From Bacteroidia bacterium (GTDB lineage: Bacteria > Bacteroidota > Bacteroidia > Bacteroidales > Prolixibacteraceae), in NCBI GenBank assembly GCA_025358395.1, contig JANYJT010000056.1, positions 1-53,692 of the forward strand: DNA of 53,692 nt. The letters run 5' to 3'. The first letter of the stretch is position 1; every line of letters begins with the position of its first letter. Under the pieces are notes generated by a model. The model worked only from the letters and a program-made list of their open reading frames with translations. It was not told the origin of the DNA and ran no database searches. This document shows, in pieces, positions 18,317-25,996 of this stretch. Position numbers and translations under genes: made by a program.

Positions 18317-19765
18317 ATGCTGGAACAATTCACAAACAAACACAAAATCAAATTGGGACTGGCTCCAACAAGGAGAACACTGACTCGTCCGAATTTCTTT
18401 GACAAAGTTGATGCCATCGCGATCAAAAAGCAAATTGAAGAGAAGCTAAAGGAATTTGACATTGAGTTTGTTACACTTGATTTCCTCAATGAAGAGGGTC
18501 TTCTTTTTAATGGAAATGATGCTGGAAAGGCTGCACAAAAGTTCATTGATGAGGGTGTTGATGCAATTTTTGCTCCCCATTGCAATTTTGGAACAGAAGA
18601 CGCAGTGGCCAAAATGGCTAAGAAGGTAAATAAACCCTTGCTAATTTGGGGTCCACGGGACGAAGCTCCTCTGACTGATGGCCGAAGAACCAGGGATTCC
18701 CAATGCGGACTCTTTGCTACGACCAAAGTTTTGCAACAGTTTAGTGTACCTTTTACCTATATTACAAATAGTCATTTGACTGATCAGGTATTTGAAAGAG
18801 GAGTTAAGAATTTTATAGCAGCTTCCTCGGTAGTGAAGTCATTTAAGAGTTTCAGACTTGGTCAGATAAGTACCCGACCCGGTGCTTTTTGGTCGGTCAA
18901 ATACAACGAGCTAGAACTTTTAGAGCGGTTTGGGATTGAGATTGTCCCCATCACACTGCAAGACATCAAGAAGCAGATGGATACTATACTCAAAGATAAA
19001 TTCAATGAAGTCAAAGATGAGGTTCAAGAGATTACAAAAAAGATGAACCGGATAATTATCACCAAAGACCAACTGGAAAAGGTTGCAGCCCTGAAGTTGA
19101 CTGTCAGATATTGGGCAGAACAAGAGGGCCTCTCAGCCGTAGCTATACTGTGTACTGCGCCAATGCGCGAAATTACTGGTGTTTCTGCTTGTTTTGCAAG
19201 TGCTGAACTGACCGACATCGGGTTGCCCGTTATCTGCGAAACGGATGTGCATGGGGCAATCACTTCTGTCATGTCACAAGCCGCAGTCCTGGGCAAAACG
19301 CCAACATTTTTAGCCGACCTTACGATACGTCATCCGGAAAATGACAATGCGGAACTATTGTGGCATTGTGGTGTATTCCCCAACTCTTTAAAGAAGCAAG
19401 GAACCGAGTCAGTGCTAAACAATCATTATGGTGCAGGGACTCCCGGCACGATTGAGTTGGAAATTAAAGGGGGCGATATCACCATTTCCAGGTTTGACGG
19501 AATGAGTGGTGATTATCGTCTGCTGATGAGTCAGGGAGTTGGTGTTGAGGGACCAAAGACCAATGGTTCATATGTATGGGTAGAGTTTAAAGATTGGCCA
19601 AAATTGGAACATCGACTTATTTACGGGCCGTATATCCATCATGTTACCGGTGTTCATGGTAAAATTGCCCCTGTCCTGTTTGAGGCATGCAAATACATCC
19701 CCGGACTTACCCCAGATCCGGTAGATCCAACTCTGGAAGAGATTGAAAAATATTTAAGGGGTTAA
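18317..19765 (+). CDS. L-fucose/L-arabinose isomerase-like sugar isomerase
   Basis: This 482-residue protein resembles the metal-dependent fucose/arabinose isomerase superfamily. The C-terminal half has the expected metal ligands in CETDVHGAITSV (Glu308, Asp310) and LLWHCGVFP (His350), and the N-terminal half has the alternating alpha/beta pattern with APHCNFGTEDAV. It probably interconverts an aldose and a ketose, which would create the ketose for the transketolase or transaldolase encoded downstream. It is much shorter than E. coli FucI (about 590 residues) and belongs to the broad FucI-like group whose substrates vary. It has no signal peptide. Its 3-nt spacing from the previous gene indicates co-transcription. 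Confidence 0.8.
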   Translation: MLEQFTNKHKIKLGLAPTRRTLTRPNFFDKVDAIAIKKQIEEKLKEFDIEFVTLDFLNEEGLLFNGNDAGKAAQKFIDEGVDAIFAPHCNFGTEDAVAKMAKKVNKPLLIWGPRDEAPLTDGRRTRDSQCGLFATTKVLQQFSVPFTYITNSHLTDQVFERGVKNFIAASSVVKSFKSFRLGQISTRPGAFWSVKYNELELLERFGIEIVPITLQDIKKQMDTILKDKFNEVKDEVQEITKKMNRIIITKDQLEKVAALKLTVRYWAEQEGLSAVAILCTAPMREITGVSACFASAELTDIGLPVICETDVHGAITSVMSQAAVLGKTPTFLADLTIRHPENDNAELLWHCGVFPNSLKKQGTESVLNNHYGAGTPGTIELEIKGGDITISRFDGMSGDYRLLMSQGVGVEGPKTNGSYVWVEFKDWPKLEHRLIYGPYIHHVTGVHGKIAPVLFEACKYIPGLTPDPVDPTLEEIEKYLRG

Positions 19766-19835
19766 GCGCTGAGGTGTTAAACCGCTGTTTAATTGATAAT
19801 TATAACAATAGTATAAAATATTAAGAGGAGCTGTC

Positions 19836-21338
19836 ATGAGTGAAGTAAAAAGGCTGAAGTTTTTTGCCAATGGAGAATGGCGAGAATCAAACACTACAAA
19901 ATACATGGATATTTGGGATCCCAGCACAGGGTTGAAAATTGCTGAAACACCCTGTTGCACAGAGGATGAGGTGAATCTTGTAATCAAATCTGCCCATGAT
20001 GCGTATCCATCCTGGTCAAATACCCCAGCAGTAAAAAGAGTTCAGATTCTGTTCAAATTCAGGGATTTACTCGATGTTCATATGGATGAACTGACCCATC
20101 TGGTTTGCCAGGAAAATGGTAAAGTATGGGAAGAGGCTAAGGGTGACGTTTTGAAAGCAAAAGAAATAACAGAATTTGCCTGTGGTATCCCTACATTGAT
20201 GATGGGAGAATCATTGATGGATGCCACTGCAGGATTTGATACAGTGTTATACAGGGAGTCTGTGGGAGTGTTTGCAGGTATTGCACCTTTCAATTTCCCA
20301 GCCATGATCCCTATCGGGTGGATGATGCCACTCTGTCTGGCAACAGGAAATACGATGGTTTTAAAGGCAGCCAGCATGACCCCTATGACTACCATGAGAT
20401 GTACTGAATTATTGCAGGAGGCCGGTTTACCCAAAGGCGTTTTAAATGTGGTTACCTGTAGTAGAAATGAAGCGGAAATATTTTTGAAACATCCTGATGT
20501 GAAAGGTATTTCCTTCGTTGGCTCGACCTCTGTCGGATTGCATATTTACGCTACTGCCGCTTCGAATGGGAAACGTGTTCAAGCTTTGACCGAGGCAAAA
20601 AATCATGCGCTTGTGTTGGAAGATGCAGCACTTGAAAGAACCGCAAGGGCTATCATCAATGCTGCTTACGGATGTGCAGGGGAAAGGTGTATGGCCTTAC
20701 CAGTGATTGTTGTTCAGGAAAGCATTGCTGACCAGCTTGTTGACTTACTTTCAACTTTTGCCAACGAACTAAAGATCGGTCCAGCGTACGATAAAAACTC
20801 AGAATTGGGACCTCTGGTAACTGAAGCTCATAAGAATTCAGTTATAACCTGGATTGAAAAGGGCGTAAAAGAGGGGGCCAAACTTATACTTGATGGCAGA
20901 GGTAAGACCGTTTCTGGTGCTGAGAAGGGATTCTATCTCGGTCCGACAATCTTTGATTATGTTACAGAAGAAATGTCTGTAGGCAGGGAAGAAATTTTCG
21001 GTCCTGTGATGTGTATCAAGCGGGTCAGTGATTTCGAAGAGGGACTGACTATCATGAATGCAAGCCGGTTTGCCAATGGATCCGCCATTTTCACCCAGAA
21101 TGGATTCTACAGTCGCGAGTTCGCCAAAAGAACACATGCTGGGATGGTCGGCATAAATGTAGGTATTCCTGTTCCAGTTGGAATATTCCCTTTCACAGGT
21201 CACAAGCAATCTTTCTTTGGAGACCTGCACATGATCGGAAAAGATGGGATCAGGTTTTATACAGAAACTAAAGCCGTAACAACCAGATGGTTTGACGAAG
21301 TGGAAATGAAGAATAAAAAGGTAAATACCTGGGATTAA
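19836..21338 (+). CDS. CoA-acylating (methyl)malonate-semialdehyde dehydrogenase-like aldehyde dehydrogenase
   Basis: This 500-residue aldehyde dehydrogenase is of the MmsA/IolA type, which forms acyl-CoA from an acidic semialdehyde. It shows GIAPFNFPAMIPIGWMMPLC, the NAD-binding SFVGSTSVG, AKNHALVLEDA, catalytic Cys285 in GCAGERCMAL and the MmsA-like C-terminus GINVGIPVPVGIFPFTGHK. Arg284 matches one of the two substrate-carboxylate arginines of B. subtilis IolA (Arg283 there), but the other (Arg107) aligns with Lys107 in GDVLKAKE. That suggests a different anionic substrate, such as another semialdehyde or a sulfonated aldehyde. A strong ribosome-binding site (AGGAG) precedes the ATG, unusual here. 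The family is certain; the substrate is open. Confidence 0.88.
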   Translation: MSEVKRLKFFANGEWRESNTTKYMDIWDPSTGLKIAETPCCTEDEVNLVIKSAHDAYPSWSNTPAVKRVQILFKFRDLLDVHMDELTHLVCQENGKVWEEAKGDVLKAKEITEFACGIPTLMMGESLMDATAGFDTVLYRESVGVFAGIAPFNFPAMIPIGWMMPLCLATGNTMVLKAASMTPMTTMRCTELLQEAGLPKGVLNVVTCSRNEAEIFLKHPDVKGISFVGSTSVGLHIYATAASNGKRVQALTEAKNHALVLEDAALERTARAIINAAYGCAGERCMALPVIVVQESIADQLVDLLSTFANELKIGPAYDKNSELGPLVTEAHKNSVITWIEKGVKEGAKLILDGRGKTVSGAEKGFYLGPTIFDYVTEEMSVGREEIFGPVMCIKRVSDFEEGLTIMNASRFANGSAIFTQNGFYSREFAKRTHAGMVGINVGIPVPVGIFPFTGHKQSFFGDLHMIGKDGIRFYTETKAVTTRWFDEVEMKNKKVNTWD

Positions 21339-21384
21339 AGCTTCTTCCAATAGATAACAAAAGAATAATAAAATTGAGGAAATC

Positions 21385-22221
21385 ATGAAGTATACTGTTG
21401 AGCAATTGGAATCAATTGCGAAAAACATTAGAAGAGACATCGTTCAAATGATCGGATATGGAAAAACAGGCCATTTTGGGGGTGCATGTTCATTGGCTGA
21501 TATAGTAGCTGTATTGTATTTTAATAAAATGAAGCATGATCCCTTGAATCCCAAAATGCCGGAACGTGACAGATTTTTGTTAAGTAAAGCACATTCGGCA
21601 CCCGTGCAATATGCTGCCTTGGCACAGTGCGGCTATTTTCCAAAAGATGAACTGTCCAATTTGAAGAAAATTGGATCCATGCTTCAGGGTCATCCTGACA
21701 TGCACAAGACTCCGGGAATAGAGGCAAATACAGGGTCCCTTGGGCAAGGACTCTCTATTGCCGCTGGGATCGCGGCTGCAGGAAAGATTGATAAGCTAAA
21801 TTATAAAACTTATTGTGTGATTGGTGATGGAGAGATGGCAGAAGGACAAATTTGGGAAGCCGCCATGGCCGCATCATGCTATAAGTTGGATAATCTCGTT
21901 TGTATTCTGGATCGCAACGGCATCCAGGCTACCGGCTGTATCGCGGAACGTTTCAATTATGGTCCGGTTGTACAAAAATGGGAATCATTTGGCTGGCATG
22001 TATTCGAGTGCAATGGGCATGATATTAAGGAAATAATCGAGGTTTTTGATAAAGCGGACCAGGTAAAGGGTAAACCTGTGATGGTCATTGCCAATACCAT
22101 TAAAGGTAAGGGAATATCCTTCGCGGAAAATAATGTGGCCTTCCACAATGGAGCCATGACGAGTAAGCAATATGAGTTGGCAATGATAGAATTGGCCGAT
22201 ACCATTGATGTTAAACAATGA
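21385..22221 (+). CDS. Transketolase, N-terminal (TPP-binding) subunit
   Basis: This is the N-terminal half of a split transketolase, 278 residues. It has GHFGGACSLADIVAVLYF, SKAHSAPVQYAALAQ, the GSLGQGLSIAAGIA stretch and the TPP/Mg motif GDGEMAEGQIWEAAM from residue 147. Transketolases move a two-carbon glycolaldehyde unit from a ketose to an aldose. The partner half is at 23076, with an isomerase gene between them. The gene overlaps the next by 4 nt (ATGA), so translation is coupled. Split transketolases often serve dedicated catabolic routes such as apiose or sulfoquinovose degradation. Confidence 0.92.
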   Translation: MKYTVEQLESIAKNIRRDIVQMIGYGKTGHFGGACSLADIVAVLYFNKMKHDPLNPKMPERDRFLLSKAHSAPVQYAALAQCGYFPKDELSNLKKIGSMLQGHPDMHKTPGIEANTGSLGQGLSIAAGIAAAGKIDKLNYKTYCVIGDGEMAEGQIWEAAMAASCYKLDNLVCILDRNGIQATGCIAERFNYGPVVQKWESFGWHVFECNGHDIKEIIEVFDKADQVKGKPVMVIANTIKGKGISFAENNVAFHNGAMTSKQYELAMIELADTIDVKQ

Positions 22222-23054
22222 AATACCAAGGGAAAATAGAACTACGTTATGGTTGCTGTGTAAATATGGTGACAAAAACCGAAAATGTTTCCGGAGTTGA
22301 TATTGTTCCTGTATTGAAAGAACTTGGATTCGATTATGCGGATTTGTCACTTTCTCATTTGTGTGCAATGGATGACTGCACCTTCTCTGAGGTGAAATCG
22401 GAGCTTCTAAGTTTCGGATTCCCATTGGAAGCCTGCAATAATTTTTTCCCGGCTGAAATACGGCTTACAGGTCCTAATGTTGACAAAGAGTTGATCGTTA
22501 GGTATCTGGATAAAGCTTTCCAACGTGCTTCTGACTTGGGAATCAAGGTTATTGTATTCGGAAGTGGAATGGCCAGGATGGTCCCTGAAGGATTTCCTAT
22601 GCATGAAGCTGTTGATCAAATCTCGGAATTGTTGAAGATTATTGATCAATATGCGCAGCGATATACCATTGAAATAGCCATCGAACCCTTAAGGTTTCAG
22701 GAGTGTAATATTGTAAACACCTATTTGGAAGCGATTATATTGGCCGACATAGCCAAGTCTGACAAAATCAGGTGTCTGCTTGATTCCTATCATTTAAATT
22801 CTGTCGAGGAGGATATTTCTGTGATTCAAACCGGAAAAGATATGCTGGCTCATGTTCATTTTGCGGAGCAGGTTGGCAGGGTATTTCCGCGATTGGATAA
22901 CAAACAGACATATAAGGATTTTATAAAACACCTGCAATTTGCGAAGTATTCGCAAAGGCTTAGTATAGAGGCATATTCAGAAGATTTTGTGAGTGATGCA
23001 AAATGTGCTCTGGCCTTATTAAAAGAAATTGAAGTAGAACTGAATTATCAATAA
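22218..23054 (+). CDS. Sugar phosphate isomerase/epimerase-like TIM-barrel protein
   Basis: This 278-residue protein of the xylose-isomerase-like TIM-barrel superfamily carries the metal-site strands seen in tagatose/psicose epimerases and hydroxypyruvate isomerases: IEIAIEPLRFQECNIV (Glu), RCLLDSYHLNS (Asp, His) and AHVHFAEQVGR (His). It has no signal peptide, so it is cytoplasmic. It overlaps the upstream transketolase half by 4 nt and lies 21 nt before the second half, so it is made together with them and probably interconverts or epimerises the ketose they use. The exact reaction is unknown. Confidence 0.82.
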   Translation: MKYQGKIELRYGCCVNMVTKTENVSGVDIVPVLKELGFDYADLSLSHLCAMDDCTFSEVKSELLSFGFPLEACNNFFPAEIRLTGPNVDKELIVRYLDKAFQRASDLGIKVIVFGSGMARMVPEGFPMHEAVDQISELLKIIDQYAQRYTIEIAIEPLRFQECNIVNTYLEAIILADIAKSDKIRCLLDSYHLNSVEEDISVIQTGKDMLAHVHFAEQVGRVFPRLDNKQTYKDFIKHLQFAKYSQRLSIEAYSEDFVSDAKCALALLKEIEVELNYQ

Positions 23055-23075
23055 GAATCTGAGAGAAAACATATT

Positions 23076-24017
23076 ATGAGTATTCAAAGTCAGAGAAAAA
23101 TTTACGGAGAAACGCTGGTTGAATTGGGCAAGGAGAATGAGCGGATCGTTGTTCTGGAAGCCGATCTTGGAAAGTCGACCATGAGTAACTTGTTTCAGCT
23201 AGCTTACCCGCAAAGATATTTTGAAATGGGCATTGCTGAACAAAATATGACCTCGTTTGCTGCAGGTTTGGCCGTTTCGGGTAAAATTGCCTTTACAAAT
23301 TCGTTCGCAGTATTTTCAACCGGTCGTTCGTACGACCAAATACGACAGAGTATATGTACTGCGAACCTTAATGTGAAAATTAATGGATCCAGCGCTGGTT
23401 TGTCCGATTTTGGAGATGGTGCCACCCACCAGGCAATAGAAGATATCGCGACGATGCGAGCAATTCCCAACATGACAGTTCTGGTTCCAATGGACGCAAT
23501 TGAAACAAAAAAAATAGTAAAAGCAGCTGTCGAACATGAAGGTCCGGTATACTTACGCATAAGCCGCAGTGATATGGAAGATCTCTATCCGGTAGAAGCT
23601 GAATTTAAAATTGGCCAACCTTTTAAGCTGCGTGAAGGCAATGATATAGTTGTTTTTGCTTGTGGAATTATGGTTTCCAGGGCACTTGCTGCTGCTGAGA
23701 TTCTTTCAATGGAAGGCATCTCCCTGAGGGTTGTCAATGTCAGTTCCTTAAAACCATTGGATGAACAGGCCATAATGGAAATGGCAGGCGGAGTGAAGGG
23801 TATTATTACGGCTGAGGAACATTCTGTCATTGGAGGACTTACGAGCGTAATTACCTACATATTGAGGGGGAAAGGCACACCAATAGAACCTGTTGCTATC
23901 ATGGACATATTTGGTCAATCCGGAGTTAGTCATGATGAACTGCTTGAAAAATATGGGCTTACGACGAATAGAATCATTGAAACAGCAAAACATTTACTTA
24001 ATAAAACGGATGCTTAG
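23076..24017 (+). CDS. Transketolase, C-terminal subunit
   Basis: This is the second half of the split transketolase, 313 residues, with the pyrimidine-binding domain and catalytic Glu55 in MGIAEQNM, then FGDGATHQAIEDIATMRAIP and the C-terminal domain with VFACGIMVSRALAA and TAEEHSVIGGLTS. It pairs with the protein from 21385. The two halves are normally adjacent genes; here an isomerase gene separates them. Confidence 0.92.
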   Translation: MSIQSQRKIYGETLVELGKENERIVVLEADLGKSTMSNLFQLAYPQRYFEMGIAEQNMTSFAAGLAVSGKIAFTNSFAVFSTGRSYDQIRQSICTANLNVKINGSSAGLSDFGDGATHQAIEDIATMRAIPNMTVLVPMDAIETKKIVKAAVEHEGPVYLRISRSDMEDLYPVEAEFKIGQPFKLREGNDIVVFACGIMVSRALAAAEILSMEGISLRVVNVSSLKPLDEQAIMEMAGGVKGIITAEEHSVIGGLTSVITYILRGKGTPIEPVAIMDIFGQSGVSHDELLEKYGLTTNRIIETAKHLLNKTDA

Positions 24018-24047
24018 AAGGTATCAAAAATATTAGGAGGAGTTACC

Positions 24048-24683
24048 ATGAGAATAGGTGTAGTTACTGAAGCGAGCACAGTTGAAAGAAATAAGGATGT
24101 CATTGAAGCATTGGATGGGTTTGGACATGAGCTCCTCAATGCAGGGATGAAGAAATCTGAAAACGAACCTGTGCTGTCCTATTTGGAGACCAGCATCATT
24201 AGTGCCATTCTACTTAAATTGAAGGTCGTAGATCTTGTTGTTGGCGGGTGCGGTACTGGTCAGGGATATTTTAATGCGGTAATGCAGTTCCCGGGAATAT
24301 TCTGCGGACTCCTGCAGGATCCGGTGGATGCCTGGCTTTTTGCCCAGGTAAATGCAGGAAATACCATCTCCCTTGCGTTGAATAAAGGGTATGGATTGGC
24401 CGGAGGTGTAAACCTGAAATTCATCTTTGAAAAACTGTTCAGTGTAGAATTTGGTTGCGGCTATCCTGAGCACCGGAAAATTCCTCAAACCGAGGCCAGA
24501 GCTGCACTCACAAATTTGTCAGAAAAGTCCCATATCCCTTTCGAAGTAATTATGGAAGAAATCGATGAAACTGTTATGAGAAAGGTTTTGACCTTCCCGG
24601 GTATGATGCAAATTATTGAGAGTGCCACGGATGATAATTCGAAACTAAAGCGTGTTTTGCAAAACAGGTTTAAGAATCTCTGA
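24048..24683 (+). CDS. RpiB/LacA/LacB family sugar(-phosphate) isomerase
   Basis: This 211-residue protein begins MRIGVVTEAST and carries GGCGTGQGYFN at residues 66-76, corresponding to the RpiB/LacAB active-site glycine loop with its Cys. These enzymes isomerise aldoses and ketoses of four to six carbons, usually phosphorylated. It is longer than standard RpiB (about 150 residues) because of a C-terminal extension. An RpiB/LacAB-type isomerase acts on 4-deoxy-4-sulfoerythrose in the transketolase route of sulfoglycolysis, so a tetrose substrate is worth considering beside the split transketolase. A canonical AGGAGG precedes the ATG. Confidence 0.88.
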   Translation: MRIGVVTEASTVERNKDVIEALDGFGHELLNAGMKKSENEPVLSYLETSIISAILLKLKVVDLVVGGCGTGQGYFNAVMQFPGIFCGLLQDPVDAWLFAQVNAGNTISLALNKGYGLAGGVNLKFIFEKLFSVEFGCGYPEHRKIPQTEARAALTNLSEKSHIPFEVIMEEIDETVMRKVLTFPGMMQIIESATDDNSKLKRVLQNRFKNL

Positions 24684-24730
24684 GCAGGAATCATTCAATT
24701 TTGAGATCAGCAATTGTTAAAATGATTATG

Positions 24731-25882
24731 ATGAAGAAGATAAAATATGGCATGATAGGTGGCGGAATAGGTGCTTTTATCGGTGATGCGCATCGTCGGG
24801 CTGCAAGATTGTGCAATGATTTTGAGCTGGTAGGAGGTGTGTTTGATGTTGATTATGAAAGAAGCAAAGAGTTTGCCCAACAGCAGGGTATCGATCTGAA
24901 ATGCTGTTATGAGAATATCGATTTGATGATAGCCGCTGAACTTCAGCTTCCTATCGAACAACGTATGAAGATGGTTTCTATTGTTACCCCTAATACCTTG
25001 CATTATCCATTTGCAAAAAAATTGCTGATGAATGGTTTCAATGTGGTTTGTGAAAAACCGATGACGATGTCGGTAGAGGAGGCAATTGAACTGGAAGAGC
25101 TAGTAATGAAGACTCAATTGACTTTTGTTCTTACCCATACTTACACGGGATATCCGATGGTGCGCCAGATGCGGGAACTAATCCAAAATGGCACGATCGG
25201 AACTGTTCAACGTGTCGATGCCCAATATTATCAGGGCTGGGTCAATGCCATTATCCACAGCACCGATAATCGGATTGCAAATTTCTGGAAACTGGATCCA
25301 GCCCAAAATGGAATTAGTGGTTGCATGGGCGACATTGGCGTACACGCCTTTAACCTCCTGGAATATACCACAGGGAGGAAAGTAAAGGAGTTGCTGTCTG
25401 ATCTTAACACCATTAAGGATGAGGTTAAACTGGATGTTGACGGAACTGTATTGTTGCGATTCGATAACAATCTGAAGGGTGTCATCCGGGCAAGCCAGAT
25501 TTGCACCGGTGAGGAAAACGACATTACCCTTGGAATATATGGTTCAAAAGGCAGCCTGAAATGGGGTCAGGAGAACCCAAATTATCTCTACCATCATGCT
25601 TTTAATGAGCCAATGAGGACCTATAAGCCGGCACATACTTACAATGGAGAACTTGCAGAAGCAAGCCATACCATGAAAGCCGGTCACCCGGAGGGTTATT
25701 ACGAAGCACTTGCCAATATTTACAAAGGTGCTGGCAGGTCTATCCGGGGCGAAGAGGTCAAACAGGGAGAATATCCGACAGTTCATGATGGCGTACGCGG
25801 GATGAAGTTTGTCCATGCGGTAGTGAAATCAAACGAAACAGGTAATCGATGGGTTCAGATTAACGAGGAGGAAGAAAACTAA
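24731..25882 (+). CDS. Cytoplasmic Gfo/Idh/MocA family oxidoreductase
   Basis: This NAD(P)-dependent sugar or polyol dehydrogenase has an N-terminal Rossmann motif (GMIGGGIGAFIGDAHRRAA), EKPMTMSVEEA with the catalytic Lys, and GCMGDIGVHAFNLLEYTTG as the C-terminal substrate motif. No signal peptide is present, unlike the three exported paralogues in this window. In-frame ATGs at 24722, 24728 and 24731 are all possible; 24731 gives MKKIKYGMIGGG. About 383 residues is normal. In this operon it would oxidise a ring or chain carbon of the substrate, or reduce an aldehyde product. A heptamer repeat begins right after the stop. Confidence 0.87.
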   Translation: MKKIKYGMIGGGIGAFIGDAHRRAARLCNDFELVGGVFDVDYERSKEFAQQQGIDLKCCYENIDLMIAAELQLPIEQRMKMVSIVTPNTLHYPFAKKLLMNGFNVVCEKPMTMSVEEAIELEELVMKTQLTFVLTHTYTGYPMVRQMRELIQNGTIGTVQRVDAQYYQGWVNAIIHSTDNRIANFWKLDPAQNGISGCMGDIGVHAFNLLEYTTGRKVKELLSDLNTIKDEVKLDVDGTVLLRFDNNLKGVIRASQICTGEENDITLGIYGSKGSLKWGQENPNYLYHHAFNEPMRTYKPAHTYNGELAEASHTMKAGHPEGYYEALANIYKGAGRSIRGEEVKQGEYPTVHDGVRGMKFVHAVVKSNETGNRWVQINEEEEN

Positions 25883-25883
25883 A

Positions 25884-25911
25884 AGTTGAGAGTTGAATGT
25901 TGAGAGTTGAA
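25884..25911. repeat. Heptamer tandem repeat
   Basis: Four 7-nt units (AGTTGAG, AGTTGAA, TGTTGAG, AGTTGAA) lie directly after the stop codon at 25882. They differ in sequence from the units at 2267-2330 but share period and position. Confidence 0.75.
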
Positions 25912-25996
25912 AAAATGTAATATACAGAATATTAGTAGAATAAAAAAAAGATAACCAATAAAAGGGAATATTAATTAACAACAATAATTCAAAATT

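Noticed and set aside
17810..25882. Classical myo-inositol pathway
   Set aside because: IolA-, IolE- and IolG-like proteins are present, but IolB, IolC, IolD and IolJ equivalents are missing and transketolase/transaldolase genes are present, so the standard route does not fit.
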